Positions 1 to 12,139 are shown, counted from the stretch's first letter. The stretch: 24,133 nt of DNA from Trachelipus rathkii (GCA_015478945.1 JABUQX010148161.1:1-24133); one strand, 5' to 3'. Translations and numbers: made by a program. Notes: generated by a model not told the origin, from the sequence alone.

Positions 1-475
1 TAGTAATATATATTGATAGCATTAGTTGTTTTGAATAGTTTCTTGAACAGTAAAGTTACTGTAACTGTTACATTAACTCTACTTACAAAGCAAAGATACT
101 GCTTTTTTTAATAACTTGTAACGCTTTTTGTAACTATAGACACAAAGACAACTAAATTTTATACTTTAAATATAAAAATATAAACTGAAATATAAAAATT
201 GAAAATATAAATTTAAATGTAAATATTTTGACCATTTTGATATTTAAATATAAGACATATTATACCAATCAATTAATATTATTACAAAAAAAAAGTAAAA
301 AATATTTTTACAATGATTTTGTAGGTTTCTTTGTATGCTTCTGTAAGCTGAGAAGCTTTGATCAACTAATCTATTTAGATAGATAGTCTGAATGATAATT
401 TTTACTTTTATTTAATTACCATTTTATATAAGTAATGAACCTTATCTTATACATGGCAATTCGTTTTTCAGTAGT

Positions 476-478
<3 letters not shown>
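1..478. other. AT-rich DNA, nothing recognised
   Basis: No reading frame of useful length, no repeat shared with the rest of the window and no splice-like or promoter-like signal could be supported here. It is plain AT-rich sequence ending at the first (TA)n array. Confidence 0.6.

Positions 479-552
<74 letters not shown>
479..552. repeat. (TA)n microsatellite, interrupted
   Basis: Two TA runs are separated by a short TTTTCC interruption. They mark the left edge of copy A of the duplicated block. The YIYIYI reading frames that cross it are artefacts of TA translated in any frame. Confidence 0.95.
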
Positions 553-555
<3 letters not shown>

Positions 556-1699
556 CAGAAAATCTGTCGCCCTCCCTGGTAATTGAAGGAGGTATAGGGA
601 TAGATTTCTGTCGAAGCCTTATTGTCGTATAAATATAAACTAAATAGTAGTAGAAGACTAAGCAACCCTAGGAAGAATTAAGACAGCAACTTCAATATTT
701 CTACCTGGTGTTTATTTTTTTCATTATAGTCATTGATATCGACACTTTCTAAATCGATGCCTCGAAATTTTGGTTTACACAAAGGATCCTAAATTACGAT
801 TATTTGCTTTTCCCTTTAACATTTATTTCATGAAACTCGAATTAGTAAATTATTTCATATCTGTAAATTGATTCGGATTAAGCCACTTCCAATTATTTAA
901 CGGTTCAATAGTGTAATAATTTCAATTTTTGATAAGCTCATCCCAAAATTTAATAAGAGCTTAATAGGCTTGCAGATAAGCTGCTCATTTCTTATTACCC
1001 TCCATTTTGTAGATGAATGAGTTTAATTTTCTTGCAGATAAGCCACTCATTTATTTATAATTGGATTTTTACTTCGAATAATTTTCAGAGACTCTTAAAT
1101 TTGCCAAGAATTACCTCAAACATTTGAGATGGTTAAACAATTGACTTACTGTTCAGTGGAAAAAGTTTTCAAACTCAAAAATACTTTGCTATCATTTATG
1201 ACCTTTTACTACATGAAATTATAATAAAGTTGTGGATATCCAGAGGCTTATAAATTAAGCAATTTAATGGCTATAATCGGATATCAGGAATGCTTTGTGT
1301 TTGCTGCAAGAGTTAAATTAAGCTGTACGTAATTAAAAATAGATAATAAAGTAAACTGAAAATTTTGACATTGCCCTAAAATTTTGGCATCAATCCATCT
1401 CTAAGAACTAATATTTTAAAGTTAAAGTGTTTCTAATAAAATTGAGAAAGTAATTATCATAAAGGTTAAAATTAGAAACTAATTTTAAAATAAAACCTTG
1501 GAAATATATAATTAATGGAGGATATGGCCCGATTATGACGGCATTTAATAATATCTCAGGGTTATTAAGATTTTATTTTAGATTATGTATCAGCTATACT
1601 AGGATAATTTTCAAATGCATATAAACAAAAGTACCATGAAATTTACAAGCCCGAGGATAGCTCCGACTAACGATTCACCACCTTCTGAATCCACGCTGC

Positions 1700-2134
1700 T
1701 CTCCAATCTGTTCAATTCTTAAAATTCTGGAAATTGAACGGGCTTCAGCTATGCTTTGATCATACGCGCAAAAAGCAAGTGAACGCATCTACACGTCACT
1801 ATCGGCAACCAGATACCCGCGGTAAGACAGGGTGGCTGTATCCCATTCGTCCACCCAATCTAATACCGGAGCTCAGGTGTAATATCGCTTTTTCCTCTTA
1901 TGGGCTGCTGGTGATTGCCTCGTCGGAGACAATCTGAACATCCATGCAGGACAAGCACACCTCCGTCTTTTGCTTTTACAATTAAATCGGGCGGAACCTG
2001 GCGGGGGGTTGATTCTAGGTTCGAATGCCACATCGGCCTGAGCTTTCCGCAGCGGCGATACAAAAAGATCAAAACCTCGTCGTGCGTCTTCCGACACCTT
2101 GCACCACAATATAAACCATTTCCACCGAGACAAC

Positions 2135-2136
<2 letters not shown>
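1700..2136. other. GC-richer conserved part of copy A
   Basis: This stretch has clearly higher GC than its surroundings and is shared with 7790-8270 in copy B. Open frames cross it on both strands, but they are not conserved as frames between the copies because of indels. It contains a GGTTCGAATGC sequence resembling a Pol III box B. I found no convincing box A, so it is not called a SINE. Confidence 0.4.
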
Positions 2137-2137
<1 letters not shown>

Positions 2138-2232
<95 letters not shown>

Positions 2233-2245
2233 TTATTTATATATA

Positions 2246-2280
<35 letters not shown>
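2138..2280. repeat. (TA)n microsatellite inside copy A
   Basis: A long TA run is followed by short imperfect TA runs. The equivalent array in copy B lies at 8272-8386, right after a matching GC-richer stretch, so this array was present before the duplication or arises at a fixed site. Confidence 0.95.
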
Positions 2281-2282
<2 letters not shown>

Positions 2283-2530
2283 CTGTCTGTTTTGATTAAT
2301 CGAACATGTAAAAATTGTATATTTTTGAATAAATAATAACATCTATTTGGTATTAATCCAACAACTACTGTAATATGTTCTTCTCCTTCGCCTCCATTGT
2401 TTTTAAGTTGTCTTAAGTTATCTGACTAAGGCAAATGCAACATAAAACATAGTAATCACTTGTTCCCTTTATTAGACTCAAACCAATAAGATATAATCAT
2501 TTCATTACCAAATATAAGTAAATTGTCAAT

Positions 2531-2894
2531 TTTATGGTTAAAGTATCAAATTTTTGGTTTTCATGTTTTATATTGCATTGTCTAGTCAGTTTTTTCTTTT
2601 GTACTCTGCCTTTATTATAACAATCTTTACAAAATAAAACTTAAAATTAAAAATACGTAACAAAATTTACAAAAACATTTAAAGTAATAATTTCCATTAA
2701 TTCTCCCAATCATTCCCTTGTGTTTCTAGGTAGTTACATATAAAACTCCAAGCCACTTTGCTGTTCATCTCTTTTACAGTTCCTATAATAATAGGACCTA
2801 TCCAAACAAACTTCATGATTCTCGCATCAGTATCCAGATGCCCATTTCTTTAAATATTTTAACTTGATAGCCTTTGACAGCACACCTCCCGCTG
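2531..2894. other. Copy A-specific segment
   Basis: Sequence on both sides matches copy B, but this segment does not match the B segment at 8657-9015, which is hAT-derived. No protein-coding signal was recognised on either strand. It may be the ancestral sequence replaced in B, or a separate insertion in A. Confidence 0.5.
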
Positions 2895-3189
2895 TACGGT
2901 CTCACTATTGAGACAATTCTATTGTAACCAACTCTAATCCTTCGAAGACATGACCATGGTAATCATTCAAAATAGTCATCAATAGCTGATGTCATCCCTC
3001 TCGTAACCACTCTGAAGAGATATATAGAATCCTCAGTCAATGACAGTCATGAAAAAAATGAGATACGATATTGAGAGAAAGTTGCAAAAGGTTCTATTTC
3101 AGAGAGAGCAACGGCTTTTATTCCATAGCTACGTTTTTGAATCCTAGATTGAAAGGAAAAAAGATAATTTACTTCTCAAGTTTGTTTAC

Positions 3190-3419
3190 GGAAAGTGTTA
3201 AAGTGAAAAAATTCAAAGAAATGAGTCTGAAATAGTTCATGGAAAACAAAGAGCAACACACGTTGTTTCAATACCATACACAATCATCACTGTCATTGAC
3301 ATAATCTCACAATCATCCACTATCATGACATTAACGAACCCAATTATATGTTAGCAGTATTAACGATGAAGATTATCAATGTCTAAGCGAAAATCTGATC
3401 GGTTGGTATGTCCGAGGAA
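3190..3419. other. Copy A segment absent from copy B
   Basis: In copy A, GGAA at 3190-3193 and GGAA at 3416-3419 bracket sequence that is missing in copy B. Copy B reads straight from TTTACGGAA into TGCATTT near 9312-9325. One GGAA remains in B, which is the footprint expected of a 226 bp deletion through 4-base microhomology. Confidence 0.7.
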
Positions 3420-3841
3420 TGCATTTTCCTGACAAAGACCCTTTTATATAGGGAAGGATACATGAGGAGAAACAAGGACTTGCCTTACCTGTTTGAAAAT
3501 GTTTTAGATTCGTAAACCATTAAAAAATATAATTCGCAAAACATTCGCATATTTATTCAACATTTATAAATAGATGTCAAGGTTCATCTAATATATATTT
3601 ATATATATACCTCTTTTTCTACGACTGTTGAATCCCTACGCTTGAAACACCCTGTCCAGCCGGTTCCTGCTCCTGCTCTTGCTCCTGCTTAAATTTTTTT
3701 TATCTTTCTTATTTTCTGCTCAATTAAGAACCAGTCGAAGAATTCGTGTGTGAGTTTAGCCCAGGCCTTTGGTACTCAGCAATTATGGGATGAAAACCGG
3801 GTGCGTGCTTTCAAAACTACGCTTGAAGCGTTCATTTTGGG

Positions 3842-4091
3842 GACGTGGATGGCCTAGTGGTTAAGGCATCCGGTTATTGTGCATTCGGGCATGGAGTCAA
3901 TGTTCGAATCCGACGCTGATGGGTGTAAAATCTTCTGTGACTCATTCATTTAAAATACGTTTAGTTAATTATTAGTGCGATCATTTTAACGTGGATGGTC
4001 AGGAGGATGCTCTCCATCGGCGGGTTCGGCTGATGGACTCCGCTTCTGAGATTAACAATAACCGGATGCTCCAACCACTAGGCCATCCGTG
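3842..4091. repeat. Decayed tRNA-SINE foldback, copy A
   Basis: Two tRNA-like SINE sequences face each other head to head. The left arm begins GACGTGGATGGCCTAGTGG (box A-like TGGCCTAGTGG) and carries a box B-like GTTCGAATCC about 45 bases later. The right arm carries the same signature on the minus strand (box A-like at its right end, CCACTAGGCCATCC read on plus). The arms have diverged from each other, unlike the near-perfect pair in copy B at 9771-10010. This is a tRNA-derived repeat, not a functional tRNA: no acceptable cloverleaf could be folded by eye. Confidence 0.75.
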
Positions 4092-4203
4092 CAAAAAGTT
4101 TGCTAGCATGTTGCTTTCACCTACTCAAAGGCCTGGCCCCCATAAAAAAGTTAGCTGATATTACTTTTTGATATATTACAACGAAACCCCGAAATATGCA
4201 TTT

Positions 4204-4610
4204 TTAGTTATCGCTATCGCTATCCCATAAGCTGTTGTAAATACGAAACTTAGAATTTTTACATTGTTTACCTTTATTAATGATTTTCCTAGGTGTTTTC
4301 TTTACCTGTCCAGTTGGATCAGGTTGGTTCTCAACAACATTTTTGACCATGGGTGTCAAAACAGAAACTTGTTGTGTAGGTGCTCCCCCATGGAGTTTTA
4401 AGCCACTCACACTTGGCTGTTGTGAATGGGGGCTCCCGGGTGCTACAGGCCAGCCAGAAGGGGAGAAATGAGTGGGCTGCTTCTTTCACTAATCCTGTTG
4501 TGGAAGCATTATTCGTTTGAAGATAATTATTTATCCTTATTTTCTTGCTCAGCTACCTGTATCCGACATTTTGGGCATTTTTTAATCGCTTTAGTTATCA
4601 TTTCTTAAAA
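4204..4610 (-). pseudogene. Broken copy of the CPKC-containing reading frame
   Basis: On the minus strand this matches the 130-residue frame of copy B (10140-10532). The C-terminal part is open here for 68 codons, including the shared basic stretch KKTPRKIINKGKQCKNSK and an Asp/Ser tail. The middle is disrupted by substitutions and indels. The N-terminal KKCPKCRIQVA motif is still readable near 4550-4600 in a separate stretch. The Asp tail differs from copy B by a variable GATATC/GATAGC tandem repeat at 4207-4226. The function is unknown. A weak likeness of KCPKC to the second RING of RBR ubiquitin ligases is not enough for a call. It could also be chance openness inside a repeat, because the opposite strand is open too. 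Confidence 0.35.
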
Positions 4611-4711
4611 TTGTCAATTATTATGAATGTATTAGTTTATAGATATTTTGATAATCAAATATTGAAAAAATATAAGCAGAAACTATTATAAATTTTATAA
4701 ATTATAAAAAT

Positions 4712-5280
<569 letters not shown>

Positions 5281-5541
5281 AGATCTTTCAGCTAGCCTAA
5301 ACACTACCTAAGGTTGAGCTAGGTATCCACGAATTTTAGTGATGGGATAGCAGACGTCTGGACGGTCAATAATCAGCTAGGCTGACTACAAGCTTGTGGC
5401 TAGGCCACAATACTCTTCAAACTAAAGAAATCAAAGGCTAGGCCCAAGATAAGAAAAGCTGGGCTTTCCCTTTTAGCTCCTTGGCTAGGCCAAGGAAGAG
5501 AGGAAGCTAGGCTTCCAGGATGGTTAATATATGCTGGAAAT

Positions 5542-5543
<2 letters not shown>
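5281..5543. repeat. Island of short hairpins with a TAG loop
   Basis: Within 150 bases the core GCTAGGC recurs, and each time its flanks are complementary. TCAGC-TAG-GCTGA is at 5373-5385, TTGTGGC-TAG-GCCACAA at 5394-5410, TCCTTGGC-TAG-GCCAAGGA at 5478-5496 and GGAAGC-TAG-GCTTCC at 5502-5516. A related AAAGC-TGG-GCTTT lies at 5455-5467, and a weak GGC-TAG-GCC (3 bp stem) at 5436-5444. The stems differ in sequence while the loop and its closing GC pair stay the same. The island lies between two TA arrays and has no open frame. Its origin and function are unknown. Confidence 0.7.
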
Positions 5544-5631
<88 letters not shown>

Positions 5632-5670
5632 ATATATATAAAAATTATATATAAATATATATATAAACAA
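5544..5670. repeat. (TA)n microsatellite
   Basis: A long TA run with a few TTTA or AAAATTA interruptions near its right end. It closes the hairpin island. Confidence 0.95.
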
Positions 5671-6647
<977 letters not shown>

Positions 6648-8270
6648 AGAGGGGGAGGGGATTTGTTGAAATTGTAATTTTAAATTTGTGTAATCATTAG
6701 TTGTCATGTTAATATAAACTAAATGAAGTAGCAAATTTGGCAACCCTAGGAAAGATAAAGCTGGCAACCTTTAATATTTCACCTGGTTTTCATTTTTTTT
6801 TTCATTATAGTCATTGATATCGACACTTTCTAAATCGATGCCCCGAAATTTCGGTTTACACAAAGGATGTTAAATTACGATTATTTGCTTTTCCCTTTAA
6901 CATTTATTTCATGAAACTCGAATTAGTAAATTATTTCATATCTGTAAATTGATTCGGATTAAGCCACTTGCAGTTATAAAACTGTTCAATAGTGTAATCA
7001 TTTCAATTTTTGATAAGCGCATCACGAAATTTATCAAGAGCTTACTACGCTTGCAGATAAGCTGCTCATTCCTTATCCTCCATTTTGAAGATGAATGAGT
7101 TTAATCCGCTTGCTGAAATTTGCAAAAAAAAATAAAATTGTTTTTTGTTTTTTTGTAATGCAATGAGAATTTGCCAAAATTACCTCAAACGTGCGAGGTA
7201 TGGGTTAACTTAATTAGAACTTGCCTCATGGTGGAAAAGGTTTTTCAAGCCTCGAAATACACTTTAACTGCATCAATTTTGACCTGTAGAATCGATGCAA
7301 ATAAGCCACTAACTTGCAAACCCATTCAGGAAAAGCTTTTTTGTTAAATTATTAAATTATTTTTTTTAAAGGGTTAGAATTAAGCTGTACGTAATTATTA
7401 ATATTGTTCAACAAAGCAAAGCTAAGAAATTTGGTGACATTACCCCTAAAAATTTTGGCATCGATCCATCTTTATTATGTAAGAACTATGTTAACAATAA
7501 GCAGTGTTATCATCAAAGTGAAATAATTAACCAATGAAAAAAAGGCTGAAAGGAGAATAAACTAATTCTAAAATGAAACCTTGGAAATTTAAATCACTAT
7601 TGTGTCTGAATGGTAAAAATGGTGACGGAAATGACGGAGAATAAATACCTCAGGGTTATTAAGATTTTATTTTAGATTATGTAGCATCAGGTATACTAGA
7701 AAGATAATTTTCAAATGCCATATAAACTAAAATTACCATGAAATTTCCAAGCCCCATGGATTGCACCGACTAACCGGGCACCACCCTTCTGAATCCACGC
7801 TGCTCTCTAATCTGGTGAATTCTTAAACTTCTGGAGATTGAACGTGCTTCAATTTTGCCTTGATCATACGCGCCCAAACCAAGTGAACGCATCTAGACAG
7901 CACTATCGGTTACCAGATACCTGCGCTAAGACAGGGTGACCTGTAGAGGATTTATGTCCCTAAACCATTCGTCCACCCAATCTAATATCGGAGCGCAGGT
8001 GAAATATCGCTTTTTCCTCTCATGGGCTGCTTATAGGCTGGTGATTGGCTCGTCGGAGACAATCTGAACATCCAGGACAAGCACACCTCCGTCTTGAGCT
8101 TTTGTAATTAAATCGGGCTTACGGAACCCGGCGGATCGATGATTCTAGTTCGACTAACGCTGTGCTTTTTCGAGCAAGATCAAAAACCCCGTCGTGCTTC
8201 TCCACTCGTTTTAGGTGCGTCTCCCGACACCCCTTGCCGCCTGTCTCAAACCGTTTCCGCCGCGACATCC

Positions 8271-8388
<118 letters not shown>

Positions 8389-8664
8389 AAAAATTAGAAA
8401 ATTTAAATAATGGCTATATTTTAAATAAATGAAGAACTATCTATATAATTATTACTTTTACTGGTAATATTAATAATATATAACGTTGTCTGTTTGTATT
8501 TAAATCCAACATTTTACTGTAACATTTCTCCCATTTTTTTTTAAGTTGTCCTAAAATCCTAAATTATCTGTCCAACTAATCTCCTATATCTCCCTTCGAC
8601 TTTCCCAGTAAACCAATAAGATATAATAATTTCATTACCAAATAAAAGTAAATTGCCAGACGTG

Positions 8665-9015
8665 TTTAATGGAATGTTGGCGAAATAGAACCCATCTCCA
8701 GATAATATTCACTGTGCCATGCCATTAGACACTGGTGCCAATATGAAGAAATTTGTTTGTTTCTTGAGTGAACATCACAAATTCCATCAGTCACCAGTTG
8801 CACTTTAACATGAGAAATGATGTGACATGTCAAACATTAGTTTTAATTGAAGTTCTCTCAAAATGTAGGTCAATTTCGGGACACTTTAATCATTTGACCA
8901 TGGCTCAAGCAGAACTAAACAAAATACCGGCCAGAATCGACGTTCCTCATCTTTCAGTTATACATAACGTTACCATGCCTTAGAACTACAAATGATATGG
9001 ATCCAATAACTTAAT
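8665..9015 (+). pseudogene. hAT transposase relic (ZBED-like)
   Basis: Two overlapping pieces in different frames read as part of a hAT-family transposase core. The first, from 8665, contains SPDNIH then DTGANMKKFV, matching the family's D-N-x-N-M-K catalytic neighbourhood, and HHKFHQSPVAL; it has an internal TAG (8686-8688) and ends at a TAA. A second frame (open from 8768) gives NMRNDVTCQTLVL, LSKCRSISGHFNH and MAQAELNKI, matching the family's K-x-R-x-I-x-x-HF region. It ends at a stop where the family normally has the RWNST motif, and that region is still faintly visible at DNA level to about 9010. Stops and a frameshift show it is dead. It occurs only in copy B and ends exactly where similarity to copy A resumes. 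Confidence 0.75.
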
Positions 9016-9770
9016 GCTTGTACGGTCTCTCTAATGAGACAATTCTATTGTAACCAACTCTAATCCTTCGAAGACATGACCATGGTAATCATTCAAAATA
9101 GTCATCAATAGCTGATGTCATCCCTCTCGTAACCACTCTGAAGAGATATATAGAATCCTCAGTCAATGACAGTCATGAAAAAAATGAGATACGATATTGA
9201 GAGAAAGTTGCAAAAGGTTCTATTTCAGAGAGAGCAACGGCTTTTATTCCATAGCTACGTTTTTGAATCCTAGATTGAAAGGAAAGAAGATAATTTACTT
9301 CTCAAGTTTGTTTACGGAATGCATTTCCCCTGACAAAAAACCCTTTTATATAGGGAAGGATACATGAGGAGAAGCATCTTGATCTTTTGCATTTAGCAAG
9401 GACTTGCCTTACCTGTTTACCTGTTTTAGATTCGCAACCATTAAAAAATATAATTCGCAAAACATTCGCATATTTATAAAACATTTATAAATAGATATTC
9501 GGTTCATCTAATATATATTTATATATATACACCTTTTTTTTCTACACGACTGAATAATTCCTACGCTTGAAACACCCTGTCCAGCCGGTTCCTGCTCTTG
9601 CTGCTGCTGCCAAAGCATTTTTTTTATCCTTTCTTATTTTCTGCTCAATTAAGAACCAGTCGAAGAATTCCGTTTTCTTTTTTATGGGGGCCAGGCCTTT
9701 GAGTACTCAGCAATTATGGGATGAGAAAACCCAAGTGCTTCAAAACTACGCTTGAAGCGTTCTTTTTGGT

Positions 9771-10010
9771 GACGTGGATGACCTAGTGGTTAGAGCATCC
9801 TGTTATTGTTGACTCTGCGACGCGGAGTCCAATGTTCGAATCCCGCTGATGGAGAGTAAAATCTCCTGTGACTCATTCATTTAAAATGAAAATTCATTAA
9901 ATGAATGAGTCACAGGAGATTTTACTCTCCATCAGCGGGATTCGAACATTGGACTCCGCGTCGCAGAGTTAACAATAACCGGATGCTCTAACCACTAGAC
10001 CATCCACGTC
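9771..10010. repeat. Near-perfect tRNA-SINE foldback, copy B
   Basis: A 240 bp inverted repeat is centred at about 9890.5. Its arms are about 114 bases with only about four mismatches and a central loop of about 12 bases. Each arm is a tRNA-derived SINE head: GACGTGGATG at the start, a box A-like TAGTGGTTAGAGC, a small palindrome CTCTGCGACGCGGAG, and a box B-like GTTCGAATCCC. A tail ends in GACTCATTCATTTAA. Transcription from either arm would give a long hairpin RNA. In copy A the same pair is heavily diverged. Confidence 0.85.
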
Positions 10011-10139
10011 CCAAGGAACGCTCAACATGGACGCACCGGTTTTCTCATCCCGCGAACACTGGTACTCAAGGCTCCCCATAAAAAAGTTAGCTGATATTAC
10101 TTTTCGATATATTACAACGAAACACCGAAATAGGCATTT

Positions 10140-10532
10140 TTAGTTATCGCTATCGATATCGATATCCCATAAGCTGTTGTAAATACGAAACTTAGAATTT
10201 TTACATTGTTTACCTTTATTAATGATTTTCCTAGGTGTTTTCTTTACCTGTCCAGTTGGATCAGGTTGGTTCTCAACAGCATTTTTGACCATGGGTGTCA
10301 AAACAGAAACTTGTTGTGTAGGTACTCCCCCATGGAGTTTTAAGCCACTCACACTTGGCTGTTGTGAATGGGGGCTCCCGGGTGCTACCGAGCCCCTTGA
10401 AGGGGAAAGTAAGTGGGCTGCTTCTTTCAAAATAATTATTGGAAGCTGGTCGCCTACGTATCCGCCCATTTTTTTTGCTATAGCTACCTGTATCCGGCAT
10501 TTTGGGCATTTTTTAAATGCTTTTGGTATCAT
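10140..10532 (-). CDS. Hypothetical 130-residue frame with a CPKC motif
   Basis: An open frame starts at ATG 10532 and ends at TAA near 10140. Residues 8-14 contain KCPKC, followed by basic residues and a GG. The middle is Ser/Pro/Gly-rich. The C-terminal part is strongly basic (VKKTPRKIINKGKQCKNSK) and ends in an Asp-rich tail encoded by a GATATC tandem repeat. No signal peptide or membrane segment is visible. Copy A holds the same frame in broken form (4204-4610). CPKC followed by GG recalls the second RING of RBR-type ubiquitin ligases, but the later cysteines and histidines are missing, so this is only a likeness. The plus strand of the same DNA is open for 105 codons, so the frame may be fortuitous. 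Confidence 0.35.
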   Translation of the reverse strand: MIPKAFKKCPKCRIQVAIAKKMGGYVGDQLPIIILKEAAHLLSPSRGSVAPGSPHSQQPSVSGLKLHGGVPTQQVSVLTPMVKNAVENQPDPTGQVKKTPRKIINKGKQCKNSKFRIYNSLWDIDIDSDN

Positions 10533-10637
10533 TTCTTAAAATTGTCAATTATTATGAATGTATTAGTTATAGATATTTGATGTCGTCTTGAAAGTACCTT
10601 GAAATAATATATAAATTTTATAAATTATAAAAATAAA

Positions 10638-10763
<126 letters not shown>

Positions 10764-10904
10764 CACGCTGAAAATGTTTGGTTGTTCATCGTAGAAATTC
10801 AAATGATTTTTTATGTATAAAATAAAATTTTAAAAATATAATTTTTGTTAAAAAACAAACAAAAAAAAAAAAACTTAAAAGAAATCTAGGATACCAATTT
10901 AGTA

Positions 10905-11772
10905 TCGTTTGTATATTTTCAAAAAGATAATTGGAAATTTTTTTTGCCAGACGTACGATGTGATGAAACTTGAACAACAACAACTATTTGTAAGCGGCAG
11001 CAACTAGACGCCATTTTGATGTGGTTTGTCGTTCTGTGAAAAACAGATAATTTTATGCTACTTGTGTTTGTGAAGATAAATTAGGAGATTTACTGATTAC
11101 ATAGAAGAGTTTGCTGCCAATTAATTACAATACTGTTTATCTATTACTGATACTCTTTTAGGCTTTTAGGTTCAATCGTTTCTTATTTGTTTGTCATCGG
11201 TGAAGTGCATTTTAAAACTATTACTAATGTAAAAAATTTTCCTTCGCAGTAAACTGCCGCCGATATTTGAATCTCTTGAATATTTTTTTATGATGTTATT
11301 CTATTTAATAAAACCTTAGACTAACGATTGCTAAGTTTTATAGAGACTCGTCTGCTTTTCTTATTCTAAACTGCAGTGCTCCGCGATATTTGATCAGATT
11401 GTGCAGGGTTTCTCGTATTTTATTTTATTTTTTGTCATAATTAAAACTAGAAACTTTAAATATACATATTTTGAGTATAAACATTGCTGAGAAGGCTAAA
11501 TCAATAAATTAGAACTGAAAATATATCAGAAATTGAATTATGAAATATAAAACTGCGCGAGCTTTACGAACGAGCCCTGCGTTTGAAAACAAATGGGTGG
11601 CTACAGGGAAATCTTTCTACCATTCTTATTTGTGTAAAAATAATCAAAATTATTTTTCAATTTAAATTTACAAAGAATTCGAGAAAACTGAATTACTTTA
11701 GTTTTTAAACTTTGAAAAAAGGAAATCTGGAAATCTTTTTGTCGGACGTTATGATGTGCTGAATGAAAGTAA
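10905..11772. other. Intergenic or intronic DNA with a diverged internal repeat
   Basis: A stretch of about 70 bases near 10905-10972 resembles 11700-11772. Both run from a TTTGAAAAA-like A-rich part through GGAAAT-Tn to GTCGGACG or GCCAGACG, followed by ATGATGTG. Within 11230-11400 a CCGATATTTGA or CGATATTTGA motif follows AAACTGC twice. No gene is supported. Candidate splice acceptors (CCTTCGCAG near 11250) and a candidate donor (GAAGTAAGG near 11806) can be seen but do not connect into an obvious protein. Confidence 0.35.
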
Positions 11773-11935
11773 AACTGCATTTACGGTATGGTCGGTCTTC
11801 CTGCGAAGTAAGGAAAGTTTTTGTGCAAATCCATACTTAATGTTAGAGCTTTGCAAGAGATTCTTATGACATTTTATTGTCACTTTTCTTTCTTGGATCA
11901 GTTTTAGCACTTCCGTATAACTTAAAATTTTGCAG

Positions 11936-12139
11936 ATAATGGATATAAAGAAAATTCAAAGTTGAGTGACTTATTGGATCTCTATCCAACAATGCTTGGG
12001 AAAAAAATAATGAAATATACTGGGAGTGTCAAATGCTTTCGTTCTGAAATTTTTTCCGAAAATGACTTTACTGCCGTAACGTCAAATGGCCAATAGAATA
12101 TTGGGAAGCTATTGAAACTAAATTCCCCTTTATTTTAAG
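11936..12139 (+). CDS. Possible exon of an unknown gene or relic
   Basis: A coding-like stretch starts right after a good acceptor (AAAATTTTGCAG, ending at 11935) and ends at a possible donor (AAG|GTATTG at 12139/12140). One frame reads NGYKENSKLSDLLDLYPTM and on to VKCFRSEIFSENDF and VTSNGQ, where it meets a stop at 12094. The next frame takes over at 12087 with WPIEYWEAIETKFPFILR. One frameshift is therefore needed, which suggests a relic or a misassembled base. Another acceptor (TTTCCTTGCAG) lies at 12251-12261, and the sequence behind it soon enters a TA array. I do not recognise the protein. Confidence 0.35.

Larger units (their letters stand above)
553..4714. repeat. Copy A of a ~4 kb duplicated block
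   Basis: Long stretches match 6643-10638 in the same orientation with scattered substitutions and indels. For example, 630-840 matches 6711-6920, 1540-2130 matches 7640-8265, 2895-3190 matches 9015-9310 and 4140-4620 matches 10080-10560. Both copies start and end at (TA)n arrays and have another (TA)n at the equivalent internal place. The offset drifts between about 5930 and 6135 because of indels. Copy A lacks the hAT relic of B and has unrelated sequence (about 2531-2894) in its place. I see no terminal inverted repeats, so a segmental duplication or a nested-repeat block is as likely as a single transposon. Confidence 0.85.

Noticed and set aside
435..632. Open frames made of Tyr-Ile repeats here and across all other TA arrays
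   Set aside because: (TA)n translates to YIYIYI in the frames without a stop and stays open by nature. These are not genes.
1915..2136. Protein-coding gene in the GC-richer part of copy A
   Set aside because: Both strands are open here, but copy B has indels that break both frames and no domain is visible.
3842..3930. Functional tRNA gene
   Set aside because: Box A- and box B-like sequences are present, but no proper acceptor, D and anticodon arms can be folded. The unit occurs as four copies in foldbacks, which is a SINE pattern.
9302..9755. Short frames on both strands near 9.3-9.7 kb
   Set aside because: The corresponding region of copy A does not keep these frames, and neither shows a recognised motif.
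10222..10539. Plus-strand frame of 105 codons opposite the CPKC frame
   Set aside because: It mirrors the minus-strand frame. Its sequence looks no more protein-like and no motif was seen. Kept only as a caveat.
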